Source: Marinobacter fonticola
Lineage (GTDB): Bacteria > Pseudomonadota > Gammaproteobacteria > Pseudomonadales > Oleiphilaceae
Length of the DNA: 64,000 nucleotides
NCBI RefSeq assembly: GCF_008122265.1
Contig: NZ_CP043042.1
Coordinates: 3,534,001 to 3,598,000, forward strand
Direction of reading: 5' to 3'
Shown here: positions 17,492 through 25,836 of the stretch, one piece after another
Numbering within the stretch: the stretch's first letter is position 1
Layout of the letters: each line of letters opens with the position of its first letter
Position numbers and translations under genes: made by a program
The notes under the pieces: generated by a model
The model's database searches: none
What the model was told of the DNA's origin: nothing
What the model saw: only the letters and a program-made list of their open reading frames with translations

Positions 17492-18442
17492 ATGAAAACT
17501 GTATGCAAGTCCCTAGCAACGCTGCTCGTCGTCTCGTCCCTGGTCATCAACACTTCCGGCGCGCTGGCCGAAGAGGATTGGCGGACGTCCAAATGGGGTG
17601 AAGAAGACACCATCGGTGCTGCCAATTACCTTTCCCCCGACAAGGTGTTAAAGGCCTCAAAGCTCATCAAGGAGGGCAAGACTTATTCACTGGGGGTAGA
17701 GCTGAACCGTGATTTCCCGGCTTACGGTAGCCGCTTCTTCGATATTACCGTTATGGAGCCCCGTGCCGGCGGTCAGGCTGTCGGCCCCACAAAGCTCACC
17801 AGCACCGACGATGTATTGCATACGTGGTTGGGGATCGGCAGCCAGATTGATGGCTTCGGCCATATTGGCGTCGACCACACCCATTACAATGGACATAAGG
17901 CGCAGGACATCATCGCTGTCGATGGACTCAAGAAACTCGGGGTCGAAGGCATTCCCCCCATCGTCACACGGGGCATCCTTCTGGACATGACCGCTTACTT
18001 CGAACAAGAAATGCTAGAGGAAGGTCAGGCTTTCAACAGTAAAGAGATCAAGGCGGCGGCCAAGGCGCAGGGAATTTCAATCACCGAAGGCGATGTGGTG
18101 CTTTTCCACACTGGTTGGCTCAGCCTAGTAGGTGAAGACAACGAGCGGTTTGGCAAGGCCCAGCCCGGACTGGGCGTCGATGGGGCGAGGTATCTTGCTG
18201 ATCAAGGCGTCGTCGCCGTAGGCGCTGACACCTGGGGGCTGGAAGTCATTCCTTTCGAGGAGGGAAGCGGCGTTTTCGAGGTGCATCAAACGCTGCTTGC
18301 AAAAAATGGTGTCTACATACTTGAGAACATGAACACAGCAGAGCTTGCGGAAGATCGCGTGCACGAGTTCATGTTTGTACTGGGCCAGCCCAAAGTGAAA
18401 GGTGCTGTACAAATGATCATTAACCCCATCGCCATTCGTTAA
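17492..18442 (+). CDS. Secreted cyclase family (PF04199) protein
   Basis: 316 aa with signal peptide MKTVCKSLATLLVVSSLVINTSGALA. Members of this family (kynurenine-formamidase-like cyclases) hydrolyse or cyclise amides and lactones using a His/Asp metal site. Here the metal region reads GSQIDGFGHIGVDHTHYNG, a longer variant of the HGTHIDAP signature that is usual for the bacterial secreted subfamily. GDVVLFHTGW and GADTWGLEVIP fit the C-terminal half. A ribosome site (AAGGAG) is well spaced. It is isolated between repeat units, so context gives no substrate. Confidence 0.85.
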   Translation: MKTVCKSLATLLVVSSLVINTSGALAEEDWRTSKWGEEDTIGAANYLSPDKVLKASKLIKEGKTYSLGVELNRDFPAYGSRFFDITVMEPRAGGQAVGPTKLTSTDDVLHTWLGIGSQIDGFGHIGVDHTHYNGHKAQDIIAVDGLKKLGVEGIPPIVTRGILLDMTAYFEQEMLEEGQAFNSKEIKAAAKAQGISITEGDVVLFHTGWLSLVGEDNERFGKAQPGLGVDGARYLADQGVVAVGADTWGLEVIPFEEGSGVFEVHQTLLAKNGVYILENMNTAELAEDRVHEFMFVLGQPKVKGAVQMIINPIAIR

Positions 18443-18503
18443 CGCTTGCTTCCCGCAGCCACCTGCGCAGTTCTAATAGGGCCTGCGCAGTCGAACCTCC
18501 CGC

Positions 18504-18600
18504 GGGGTCAGATCATTTAATTTTCTGCTGAAACGAGGGATTACGCCAAGTTGATCAAAATTAAATCGATCTGACCCCCATCATTGGACCCCCATCATTG
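18504..18600. mobile_element. Minimal 75-bp RAYT repeat unit with 14-bp tandem
   Basis: GGGGTCAGATCATTTAAT (18504) to TTAAATCGATCTGACCCC (18578) encloses only CTGCTGAAACGAGGG...ACGCCAAGTTGATC, which is the right subterminal sequence of unit 1. It can fold end to end into one long hairpin. Immediately after it the 14-mer GACCCCCATCATTG occurs twice in tandem (18573-18586, 18587-18600), the first overlapping the end of the unit. Confidence 0.85.
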
Positions 18601-18633
18601 ACCACCCGCCTTTCAATCGATTGGAGATTATTC

Positions 18634-19404
18634 ATGCCTGTCGCCCTGTACGCCCATCGTTTGTCCCAGCCCAGCCGCGCCGTGGAGATCCTGCTACGCG
18701 AGCTTGACCTGCCCTATGAATGGCATGAAGTAGATTTTGCAAACGGGGAGACCCGCGCATCCTGGTTCACACAACGCATCAATGCCTTGCAAACCATCCC
18801 GGCGATCGTCGTTCCGGCGGCAGAACGCGACAGCGGGAAAACGGATTTCACGCTCTGCGAAAGCCATGCGATTCTGCGCTACCTATGCCGGCATGCGCAG
18901 AGCGAGAGCGAGAGCGAAGCTACAGTCTGGTATCCGGGCGCAGTCGACGCCGAGCGCGCAGCGGTGATCGATCTCTGGATGGCCTGGCATCACAATCACG
19001 TGCGGCGTTACGACATGTTTCACGCCATAATGAACCTGCACCTAACCCTGCCAATGCTGAAATACGAGCTGCAAAGCGACGCGCTCGTGCCGCTGCAGAA
19101 CGCTCTGCACTTGAGTCTGGCAACGCTCGAGTCGCAGTTGACCACGCAGAACGACAGCGATGCGAACACGCCCACGCTCTGTGGCGGCGCGCAGCCGACG
19201 CTCGCCGATCTCACCATCGCCTGCGAACTCTATCAGGCTGTGGCCGTGGGCTATCGCTTCGACCGTTATCCGCGCGTGGCCCACTGGCTGGACACCATGG
19301 CCGCGCGGCCACATTTCCGGCAAGTCTCGACCGAGGTCGACGAGCAGGGCCGCACGATTCGCGAGTCCAGTGGGGACTATCTTGATTTCGACGCATTTGC
19401 CTAA
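18634..19404 (+). CDS. Glutathione S-transferase family protein
   Basis: 256 aa from the ATG at 18634 (GGAG 7 bases upstream). The thioredoxin-like N-terminal domain starts LYAHRLSQPSRAVEILLREL and has the cis-Pro region LQTIPAIVV and the glutathione-binding CESHAILRYLC; the helical C-terminal domain carries the PTLADLTIACEL motif. Theta-like GSTs conjugate or dehalogenate small electrophiles, but the substrate is not evident. The insert QSESESEATVWY is unusual. The 36 bases before the start belong to a repeat tandem, so its promoter may have been altered by the repeat insertion. Confidence 0.9.
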   Translation: MPVALYAHRLSQPSRAVEILLRELDLPYEWHEVDFANGETRASWFTQRINALQTIPAIVVPAAERDSGKTDFTLCESHAILRYLCRHAQSESESEATVWYPGAVDAERAAVIDLWMAWHHNHVRRYDMFHAIMNLHLTLPMLKYELQSDALVPLQNALHLSLATLESQLTTQNDSDANTPTLCGGAQPTLADLTIACELYQAVAVGYRFDRYPRVAHWLDTMAARPHFRQVSTEVDEQGRTIRESSGDYLDFDAFA

Positions 19405-19431
19405 TCGCGATCCCGACCGGGGGCCCCGACT

Positions 19432-19732
19432 AGGGTCAGATCGATTTAATTTTGATCAACCACCATTGGCAGGCCGCCCCCCGACGAATCTGACCCGCCT
19501 TAGGCCCGAGAGCCGCTTCAACTTGTTCTTTAAATCGATCGCTGCCCAGTATCGGAACCAGGAACCAATAGGGTCAGAGTCCTTGGTTCATCGGCTTTGG
19601 GTCCAATAGGTCTGATTCAAAGGTAGACCCTATTGATCCCCCGGCCTCCCTCCGTGGGATTCTAGCTGAACAGAGGGGCTACGCCGAGTTGGTCAAAATT
19701 AAATCAATCTACCCCTCATCATTCTCATAATT
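19432..19732. mobile_element. Deleted RAYT unit keeping the gene's 3' end
   Basis: Left end AGGGTCAGATCGATTTAA at 19432, right end TTAAATCAATCTACCCC at 19699-19715. Bases about 19466-19555 match the 3' end of the RAYT gene of unit 1 (for example CGCTTCAACTTGTTCTTTAA against ACACTTCAACCTGTCCCTTA), and 19650-19690 match its right subterminal region. The middle carries unrelated GGAACCAATAGGGTC sequence. An imperfect 9-bp tandem (CTCATCATT/CTCATAATT) follows. This complements the 5'-end derivative at 17068. Confidence 0.75.
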
Positions 19733-19820
19733 GGGCTGCTATGCTCAAGAAGATTATTGCGATCTGGCCGTCGTCGTTTGTTTTTTTGGCCAGTCATCTT
19801 AACAAAGAGGGAACGAAGTT

Positions 19821-20402
19821 ATGAGCGGCGCAGCAGCAAAAGCCCCTATGCCAGAACCCAAGGAAAAAACCGAGTTCATCGAAATTGGAGAGTTCAGCTT
19901 TTTGTATCAAATACGTGGGGAGTTCGATTATTCAAATGATAGCCTAAACGAATTACACAATCTCTATATAAAACCACATTTTACAAGGGTTTCTGAAAAG
20001 CTGTATAAGCAGTTTGGTGATAGGTTCGAGTTTACTATAGTCAGCATTGATCAGGGTTCTCTATCAATAAAAGGCGTGCTAAAAGTTGCGGCAAAATTTT
20101 CAGGAAATACTTTAGCTGCGGGTACACTTTTGTTGCTGATGGGTAATGCAGCAAATATAGAGGATGTTGATGCTAGATACAAAGAGGCAACGCAAAAAAT
20201 TGAGACTATATTAAAATATGAATCGCAATATATTAAACTATGCCCTGACCCACTAAATAAAGAAGGAATTGCTATGTGGCATCCCAATACCAAAAAATAC
20301 AAGATGCTTAAGTTCGATTACTGCCCCAACGACAGCCGTGATGTCGTTAAAAAAGTAGAGAAAACAATTAATAACTATCACGCGATAATTAAAAAGGTAT
20401 AG
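19821..20402 (+). CDS. AT-rich orphan gene, unknown function
   Basis: 193 aa; I do not recognise a family. GAGGGA precedes the ATG. The N-terminal 45 residues are acidic and polar; residues about 95-112 (SGNTLAAGTLLLLMGNAA) could form one short membrane or buried helix; the rest is Lys/Ile/Asn-rich and helical with two cysteines (C142, C169 region). Base composition is far more AT-rich than its neighbours (many AAA/ATA/TTA codons), which suggests recent acquisition. It is boxed in by repeat units on both sides. A role in a phage or defence context is only a guess. Confidence 0.65.
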   Translation: MSGAAAKAPMPEPKEKTEFIEIGEFSFLYQIRGEFDYSNDSLNELHNLYIKPHFTRVSEKLYKQFGDRFEFTIVSIDQGSLSIKGVLKVAAKFSGNTLAAGTLLLLMGNAANIEDVDARYKEATQKIETILKYESQYIKLCPDPLNKEGIAMWHPNTKKYKMLKFDYCPNDSRDVVKKVEKTINNYHAIIKKV

Positions 20403-20504
20403 TTAATAATATAAAGCGGAGAAGCTATAAACTTGGAAGGAGCGCGCTTATACCGATAAACTTTGCGCGAAACTGTAAGCAACGCGGATAGCCTAGCTGA
20501 ATGA

Positions 20505-20718
20505 AATAAAGTTAAATCGATCTGGCCTATCATTTGATGGCTCGTAGGTGAGGCTAATGTTTGGGCTTCGGGCGGGAGCAAAACGCAAGACCGGACCCTG
20601 GCGTTGCATGGCCATTCCATTTGTGTACTTAAGCCAGTCCGTTGGCTCGTGAGTGTGGGATTCTAGCTAAAACGCGGGGCTACGCCGAGTTGGTCTAAAT
20701 TAAATCGATCTGACCCTC
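20505..20718. repeat. Cluster of repeat ends before the GntP gene
   Basis: This 380-base gap (20403-20782) holds three pieces: a right end GTTAAATCGATCTGGCC at about 20511; an end of the second RAYT family (GCAAAACGCAAGACCGGACC, 20578-20597); and 20605-20718, which carries the upstream region of RAYT unit 1 (CCATTTGTGTACTTAAGCC ... CTACGCCGAGTTGG) with right end TTAAATCGATCTGACCC. The last looks like a third derivative that kept only the 5' flank. Confidence 0.7.
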
Positions 20719-20782
20719 GTCACTTGGTAATCGGGAGAGTTTCGCTCCATTCCAACAACAACGCAGTCAAAGGAGATAATTC

Positions 20783-22126
20783 ATGCACCTGGTCCTGATC
20801 CTAGTGGCGCTGATCGTGTTCATTGTTTTCGCGACCAGCAAGCTCAAGCTGAATCCGTTTATCACCCTTCTCTTGGCCTCCTTCCTGGCCGCGTTTGCCT
20901 TTGGCCTGCCGATCGACTCGATCGAAAAAACCATACGCACGGGGTTCGGCAACATCCTCGGCTATATCGGTCTGGTAATCGTCCTGGGGACGATTATCGG
21001 TGTTATTCTCGAGCGCACCGGAGCAGCTATCGTCATGGCTGAGAGCATTATCAAGATGCTGGGGCAGCGCTTCCCCACGCTGACCATGTCCATGGTCGGG
21101 TTCATCGTGTCCATCCCGGTCTTCTGTGATTCCGGCTTCGTTATCCTGAACAGTCTCAAGCGTTCCATGGCCCGAACCCTGTCCGTGTCTCCGGTGGCCA
21201 TGACGGTAGCGCTGTCTACCGGGCTGTTTGCGACCCATACGCTGGTACCGCCGACGCCGGGGCCAATCGCGGCTGCCGGCAACCTGGGGCTTGAGAACAA
21301 CCTTGGACTGGTCATCGCCGTCGGCTTCGTGTTCGCTATCATTGCGGCCGCAGCCGGCCTGTTCTGGGCCGCCAGGTGCAGAAACCTTGAAAGTAAGGAG
21401 CTGGAACAGGCGGAAGAAGCCTTCCAGGAAGCCCGTGAGCACTACGGTGAACTGCCTTCCGCGTGGGCGGCCTTTGCACCGATTTTCGTACCCATCGTGC
21501 TGATCTGTCTTGGCTCCGTGGCGAGCTATCCCACTGCGCCGCTCGGGCAAGGTGGCCTCTATGAAACGTTGAACTTCCTCGGCAAACCCCTGAATGCGCT
21601 AATGATCGGTCTCGGTTTTGCGGTCATGTTGCTAAAGGGCGACAACAAGCTGGAAGAGTTTGCCCGTCACACGCAAAAAGGCCTGGAGGTGTCAGCTCCC
21701 ATCATCCTGATCACCGGTGCCGGCGGTGCTTTCGGAAGCGTGCTGTCGCAGACGCCATTGGGCGATTACCTCGGCGATACGCTCTCGACGCTGGGGCTGG
21801 GTGTCATCATGCCGTTCCTCGTGGCAGCCGCCCTTAAATCGGCACAGGGGTCGTCGACGGTTGCCCTGGTGACCACGTCGGCCCTGGTGGCTCCGCTAAT
21901 GACACAGCTTGGACTGGATTCCGACTTGGGGCGCGTGCTGACCGTCATGGCCATTGGGGCTGGTGCGATGACCGTATCCCACGCGAACGATAGCTACTTC
22001 TGGGTGGTGTCGCAGTTCAGCAAGATGGGGGTTGCCACGGCCTATAAGTCGCACACGACGGCAACACTTATCATGGGGCTGGTGACCATCGTGTGCGTCT
22101 GGCTGGTCTCGTTGGTGGCGCTCTGA
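20783..22126 (+). CDS. GntP family permease, probably glycerate or gluconate type
   Basis: 447 aa with about 12-14 membrane segments. GntP proteins are proton symporters for gluconate and related sugar acids. Family blocks: IPVFCDSGFVILNSL, ATHTLVPPTPGPIAAAGNL, ALKSAQGSSTVALVTTSAL and VSHANDSYFWVVSQFS. AAAGGAG precedes the ATG. The next gene, one base after the stop, is the beginning of a glycerate kinase, which makes glycerate the likely substrate. That kinase is broken, so imported glycerate would need another kinase. Confidence 0.92.
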   Translation: MHLVLILVALIVFIVFATSKLKLNPFITLLLASFLAAFAFGLPIDSIEKTIRTGFGNILGYIGLVIVLGTIIGVILERTGAAIVMAESIIKMLGQRFPTLTMSMVGFIVSIPVFCDSGFVILNSLKRSMARTLSVSPVAMTVALSTGLFATHTLVPPTPGPIAAAGNLGLENNLGLVIAVGFVFAIIAAAAGLFWAARCRNLESKELEQAEEAFQEAREHYGELPSAWAAFAPIFVPIVLICLGSVASYPTAPLGQGGLYETLNFLGKPLNALMIGLGFAVMLLKGDNKLEEFARHTQKGLEVSAPIILITGAGGAFGSVLSQTPLGDYLGDTLSTLGLGVIMPFLVAAALKSAQGSSTVALVTTSALVAPLMTQLGLDSDLGRVLTVMAIGAGAMTVSHANDSYFWVVSQFSKMGVATAYKSHTTATLIMGLVTIVCVWLVSLVAL

Positions 22127-22127
22127 T

Positions 22128-22335
22128 ATGCGCGTCGTCATCGTACCTGATTCATTTAAGGAGTGTCTTTCTGCCAAGTGGTTGCGACATTCATCGCGCG
22201 AGGCTGGCAGCAGGGGGCGCCCGATGACGATATTATGCAGGTGCCACTGGCGGAAGGTGGCGAGGGCAGTACGGCGGCCCTCGTCGGGTCCCAGGGTAAC
22301 CCTCCTGAAAATCGTCCAGAAAGTTGGATGAGGTT
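22128..22335 (+). pseudogene. Glycerate kinase, frameshifted 5' fragment
   Basis: MRVVIVPDSFKECLSAK opens in one frame, then a base change or loss at about 22178 shifts it, and ATFIARGWQQGAPDDDIMQVPLAEGGEGSTAAL continues in the next frame. These are the N-terminal motifs of GarK/GlxK glycerate kinases. The gene ends after some 65 codons, 10 bases before a RAYT repeat unit (22343-22398); the remaining 300 or so codons are absent. Start ATG lies one base after the permease stop, showing the original operon. Confidence 0.85.
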
Positions 22336-22342
22336 CAGCCCT

Positions 22343-22398
22343 AGGACATCGATTTAATTTTTTATGCCGAGTTAATCAAAATTAAATCGTTCTGACCC
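22343..22398. mobile_element. Smallest RAYT repeat unit (56 bp)
   Basis: The left part ACATCGATTTAATTTTTTAT is joined almost directly to GCCGAGTTAATC and the right end TTAAATCGTTCTGACCC. The whole is a near-perfect hairpin. It sits where the glycerate kinase gene is cut off. Next to it GCACACCCCCGC/GCACACCCCCGG (22411-22434) is a 12-bp tandem that runs up to the left end of RAYT unit 2. Confidence 0.75.
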
Positions 22399-22432
22399 TA
22401 TTGATCTTGGGCACACCCCCGCGCACACCCCC

Positions 22433-23376
22433 GGGTCAGGTCTTGCCTTTTGCCGCCCGAGTAATCCTGCTGACGCGAGAATAGTGGAGCCCAAAGAAAT
22501 CACCGATCTCTTTCAGGCTATATCCGCCACTCGCATAGGCTAAATGGATGGCTTCGTTACGCGACGAGGCTCTATCGACGTAAAATTGCAAAGATTTGGC
22601 CATAGGACGGCGCTGACTGCTTGGTATTTCACTGAGCCGCTCTGCTCCGTCAATTCGTCTATGCATTTCGTCAACGAATTGATCACTCCCGAGATAGACC
22701 TGATTCTTTAGCTTCTCCCATGGAGAAGGCTGGTTCTTGCCTTCAGCAACGAAGCTCTCGTAGCTTTCAATAGCCCTATCACGTCGTTCATCGAAGGCAG
22801 ACAGAATCCAATCAATATCGAGCGCCTTTATATCACGATCATAGCCCGCCGTTGCGCGGTAACTGCTCCACGGCCATTCCATAGCCGATCGAACCATCGC
22901 TGCGCGAACCGGGTTTAGTACGATGTAGCGACACAACTCCAGCAGATAGCTGTCCTTTTCGACCAGGATAGCCTTATAACGCCCCTGGAAAACATGCCCT
23001 ACCCGGCCGTGGTGTCGGTTGAAAACTTGCGTATAGACACCGTTCAGTTGGCGCATACCTTTCGATAGATTGCCTTCCGGCGTTTCGATCAGCAGGTGGT
23101 AGTGATTGCCCATCAAACAGTAGGCGTGGCATACCCAGTTGAAGGTCTCACAGACCTCATCAAGGATCGACAACCATGCGCGGCGATCACCATCTGATTC
23201 GTAGATCATCTCTCGTCGATTTCCGCGAGACGTTACATGGTACAACGCACCGGCGAACTCCAGTCGCAACGGTCTGGCCATTCCTTGGCTCCTTCCGTGG
23301 TTTTACTTTGGGGGCGAATAGACTGCGGTCATCAGAACGAAATGGCAAGGTGGGGCAAAACGCAAGACTTGACCCC
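22433..23376. mobile_element. RAYT unit 2 with its own inverted ends (944 bp)
   Basis: Left end GGGTCAGGTCTTGCCTTTTG (22433) and right end CAAAACGCAAGACTTGACCC (to 23376) are inverted over 22 bases with two mismatches. They differ from the unit 1 ends except for GGGTCA at the tip. The single gene inside has its stop codon within the left terminal repeat. A solo end of this family is at 20578-20597. Beyond the right end come imperfect repeats of CTCCCATCATTG (23384-23420). Confidence 0.85.
22436..23281 (-). CDS. REP-associated tyrosine transposase (RAYT 2), intact
   Basis: 281 aa. The HUH metal motif is NHYHLL (H60, H62) and the tyrosine motif is canonical, RYIVLNPVRA (Y119), so the active site looks complete. 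Residues 170-281 form a C-terminal extension with a predicted helix-turn-helix (GYSLKEIGDFFGLHYSRVSRI), typical of the longer RAYT group that has a DnaA/HTH-like tail. AAGGAG lies upstream of the ATG. The last codons (AKGKT stop) are encoded inside the terminal repeat, so gene and recognition end are physically inseparable. Confidence 0.93.
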   Translation of the reverse strand: MARPLRLEFAGALYHVTSRGNRREMIYESDGDRRAWLSILDEVCETFNWVCHAYCLMGNHYHLLIETPEGNLSKGMRQLNGVYTQVFNRHHGRVGHVFQGRYKAILVEKDSYLLELCRYIVLNPVRAAMVRSAMEWPWSSYRATAGYDRDIKALDIDWILSAFDERRDRAIESYESFVAEGKNQPSPWEKLKNQVYLGSDQFVDEMHRRIDGAERLSEIPSSQRRPMAKSLQFYVDRASSRNEAIHLAYASGGYSLKEIGDFFGLHYSRVSRITRAAKGKT

Positions 23377-23389
23377 GGCATTTCTCCCA

Positions 23390-24688
23390 TCATTGCTCCT
23401 CATCATTCTGCTCATTACTCGACACCACTTCATCGGCAATGTTCTGAATTAATGGCCAGGTTTCATGGGCCGCGTGGGTTCCATAAGCCCTCACAACCTC
23501 GTCGAAGCTCAACGTGTCCTTTCGACATTGCGCATTCCGGATGGCTTCAATAGCGCTTTTGAACCTGTTGATAGAGCGTTCCACATCGCGCATTCCATCG
23601 ACAAACTGAAGACGGTAGTGGAACTCACAAGTCAATTCCACATACCTTTTATACGGGTCGCCAAGCGCGACATCCCGCTCGGTGAATATCCTCATAGCTA
23701 GGTCGAAATATGCCTCTGGATTGACGGGGCGCGGACGAGGAAAACTCGGATAAGTCTTAAGTTTAGGGTTAGCAAAAACCGCGAGTGGATCTTCCTCGAC
23801 GCAAGGATAGATTCGCGATTCAGTAACTCCAAGGCTGTCATCCTCAAATAAGACGCCTTCGTGTTGTCTAAAACGAATACTGGCAGGTACATGTTGTTTA
23901 TCGAGATAGGGTGCTGGCAGTGCGATAAAGAATCCTTGTTGATTATGTATTCTTGGAACCGAATCGGCTCGGATAACTTGAAGAGATCCGAAGTTGGCGT
24001 TTGCCTCGAATAGCTCCTCAAGCTCTTCCAAGAAAAAGCACTGAACCAATCCGACGTCGCCTTGCTCCGCACCATGGCTCGCAAAAAATAAGGCCACCCA
24101 TGCATTTTGCGTGAGGTCTATAAGCGGCGATCTAATGCCATAATGCTGCGCTATGGCCATGCAGACACTTTCGGATGAATCTTTACCCTCTTTATTTCGA
24201 AGTTGCCGCATTGCCTCACAAAACACCGCGAGTTCCTTGTACCGGCGCTCGCATTCGGCAACTTCTTTATCGGGGTCGCCCGGAAGGTTGCGCATAATAG
24301 ACGGCTCCAGAAGCCAATATTCGTTTCGCGTCCCGCGGAAACCTTTGCGCAGTGGGTTTTGAGGTTTGTGGGGGTCTTCAGGATAAACAAACCAACGCGC
24401 CTTAGTTGCGCACGCAGCCGCGTACACATCAGGATAAATCCCGCCAGGTTCTAGTTCCCGGAAAATTTCCCCCAACTCGAACAGACTTTCCACTTCTTCG
24501 CTTGAAGGCTGAGCGTTAACTAAATTCGGATTATTTCTATACTTCCGAAAAGCTTCATTGCGTGCCGAAACTGATGCTGTGACTGCAGGCTCGATAAGTG
24601 AATGTCTGTAGTCTCCTTTATAGCGTTGCTCAAAGTGCGACCAACGATTCCACAGACCCTTCCATTTTGAAGAATAGCCATTTTCCAT
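23390..24688 (-). CDS. FRG domain-containing protein
   Basis: 432 aa. The FRG domain is named for its motif, here GFRGTRNEYWLLEPSIMR (residues 116-133); QHYGIRSPLIDLTQNAWVALFFA (181-203) and NQQGFFIA follow at the expected spacing. FRG proteins are widespread in defence islands and mobile DNA, and the fold is thought to be ADP-ribosyltransferase-like, but activity is unproven. A strong AAAGGAGG precedes the ATG. Codon use is more AT-rich than flanking housekeeping genes. It sits between RAYT unit 2 and repeat-rich DNA, at the left edge of the defence-like island. Confidence 0.85.
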   Translation of the reverse strand: MENGYSSKWKGLWNRWSHFEQRYKGDYRHSLIEPAVTASVSARNEAFRKYRNNPNLVNAQPSSEEVESLFELGEIFRELEPGGIYPDVYAAACATKARWFVYPEDPHKPQNPLRKGFRGTRNEYWLLEPSIMRNLPGDPDKEVAECERRYKELAVFCEAMRQLRNKEGKDSSESVCMAIAQHYGIRSPLIDLTQNAWVALFFASHGAEQGDVGLVQCFFLEELEELFEANANFGSLQVIRADSVPRIHNQQGFFIALPAPYLDKQHVPASIRFRQHEGVLFEDDSLGVTESRIYPCVEEDPLAVFANPKLKTYPSFPRPRPVNPEAYFDLAMRIFTERDVALGDPYKRYVELTCEFHYRLQFVDGMRDVERSINRFKSAIEAIRNAQCRKDTLSFDEVVRAYGTHAAHETWPLIQNIADEVVSSNEQNDEEQ

Positions 24689-24824
24689 GGGCGCCTCCTT
24701 TAGGTATCCAAACTCTAAATGAAGGCTGAAATATCTGATTTCATCGAGCCGTTCAATAGGACCTCATAGAAGGATGTAGTCCGAATACTTAAATATTGCA
24801 AGAAACGCGACTATTGCGCGACCA

Positions 24825-24928
24825 ATGTCAGATCGATTTAATTTCCTGCTGAAACTAGGGGTTACGCCGACCTGATCAAAATAAAATCGATCTGACCCCT
24901 ATCATTGGACCCTATCATTTGCTATCAT
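24825..24928. mobile_element. 75-bp RAYT repeat unit followed by tandem
   Basis: ATGTCAGATCGATTTAAT (24825) to AAAATCGATCTGACCCC (24899) encloses CCTGCTGAAACTAGGGGTTACGCC..., nearly the same core as the unit at 18504. Directly after it GACCCCTATCATTG (24894-24907) is repeated as GACCCTATCATTTG (24908-24921), with a third partial CTATCATTC. Confidence 0.8.
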
Positions 24929-25038
24929 TCATATTTGCTGGCGCGCAACGGCAGGAGAATCGATCACGAAATATCCGCTCTGAAACTATTCGCTCTATTC
25001 GCTCGGGCCAGCGGTCCTTAGGGACATGCAGAGCTGAT

Positions 25039-25061
25039 CAAAATTAAATCGATCTGACCCC
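25039..25061. repeat. Solo right end abutting an IS110 remnant
   Basis: AAAATTAAATCGATCTGACC ends at 25060-25061, 12 bases before the first recognisable codon of the IS110 transposase fragment. The upstream partner is missing, so the junction may be the scar of a deletion between two repeat copies. Confidence 0.75.
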
Positions 25062-25073
25062 TATCATACCTAG

Positions 25074-25793
25074 AGCCGCAATAAAACCGATCAGGCCGAT
25101 GCTCAACTTCTCGCTCTCTTCGCTTCACGCGTGGACCTCGATCCCTGGCAACCGCCGAGTCCGGCATTGCGAGAGCTGCGCGCACTCGTGGAACGTCTAC
25201 AGGCCCTCCAAGAGATGCGGCAACAAGAGCTGAACCGCTTGGAGGCTATGGCACATTCACCCCAATCTTCCGTCACCGATATGGTTAAAGACCATCTGAG
25301 GTGGCTGGATAAGCAGATTGCCCGAATCGAATCAGACATCAATGATCACATCGATGGCCACCCGGAACTCAAACAGGATGCTGAGCTGATCAGTAGCATC
25401 CCGGGAATCGGGCCTAAGACGGTGGCTCGGATACTGGCGTATCTAGGCGATATCAGGCGGTTTAACAGCGCAAAGTCCTTAGCCGCCTTCATCGGAGTCA
25501 CCCCGCGACAACGGTTATCTGGCAGCTCGCTCAAAGGACGCACGATGATGTCACGGACAGGCCACGGAGGCGCTAGGCGGTCACTCTATATGTCTGGCCT
25601 GGTTGCCGTTCGGCACAACCCTGTCGTGCGCGTTATGGCTGCTCGCTTGCGGGAGAGAGGCCTGGCGCCCAAAGCCATCGTTGGGGCAAGCATGAGAAAG
25701 CTCGTTCATCTCATCTACGGAGTAGTCTGTTCAAACAAGCCTTTCGATGCACGGATACCGATGCAACAGCTTGCACTTCAAGACGGTATCTGA
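25074..25793 (+). pseudogene. IS110 family transposase, C-terminal two-thirds
   Basis: The open frame starts abruptly with SRNKTDQADAQLLALFASR, the KTDxxDA motif of IS110 enzymes, and continues through the transposase_20 domain (ISSIPGIGPKTVARILAYLGDIRRFNSAKSLAAFIGVTPR) to a normal end. The N-terminal RuvC-like part with most DEDD catalytic residues is missing, and a RAYT repeat end lies just upstream, so it should be inactive. A stop codon precedes SRN in frame. The 3' flank has CTGACCCCGGCG. Confidence 0.88.
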
Positions 25794-25836
25794 CCCCGGC
25801 GTTTCCGTTTGACACCTTTTAATGGTAATTACTGAA

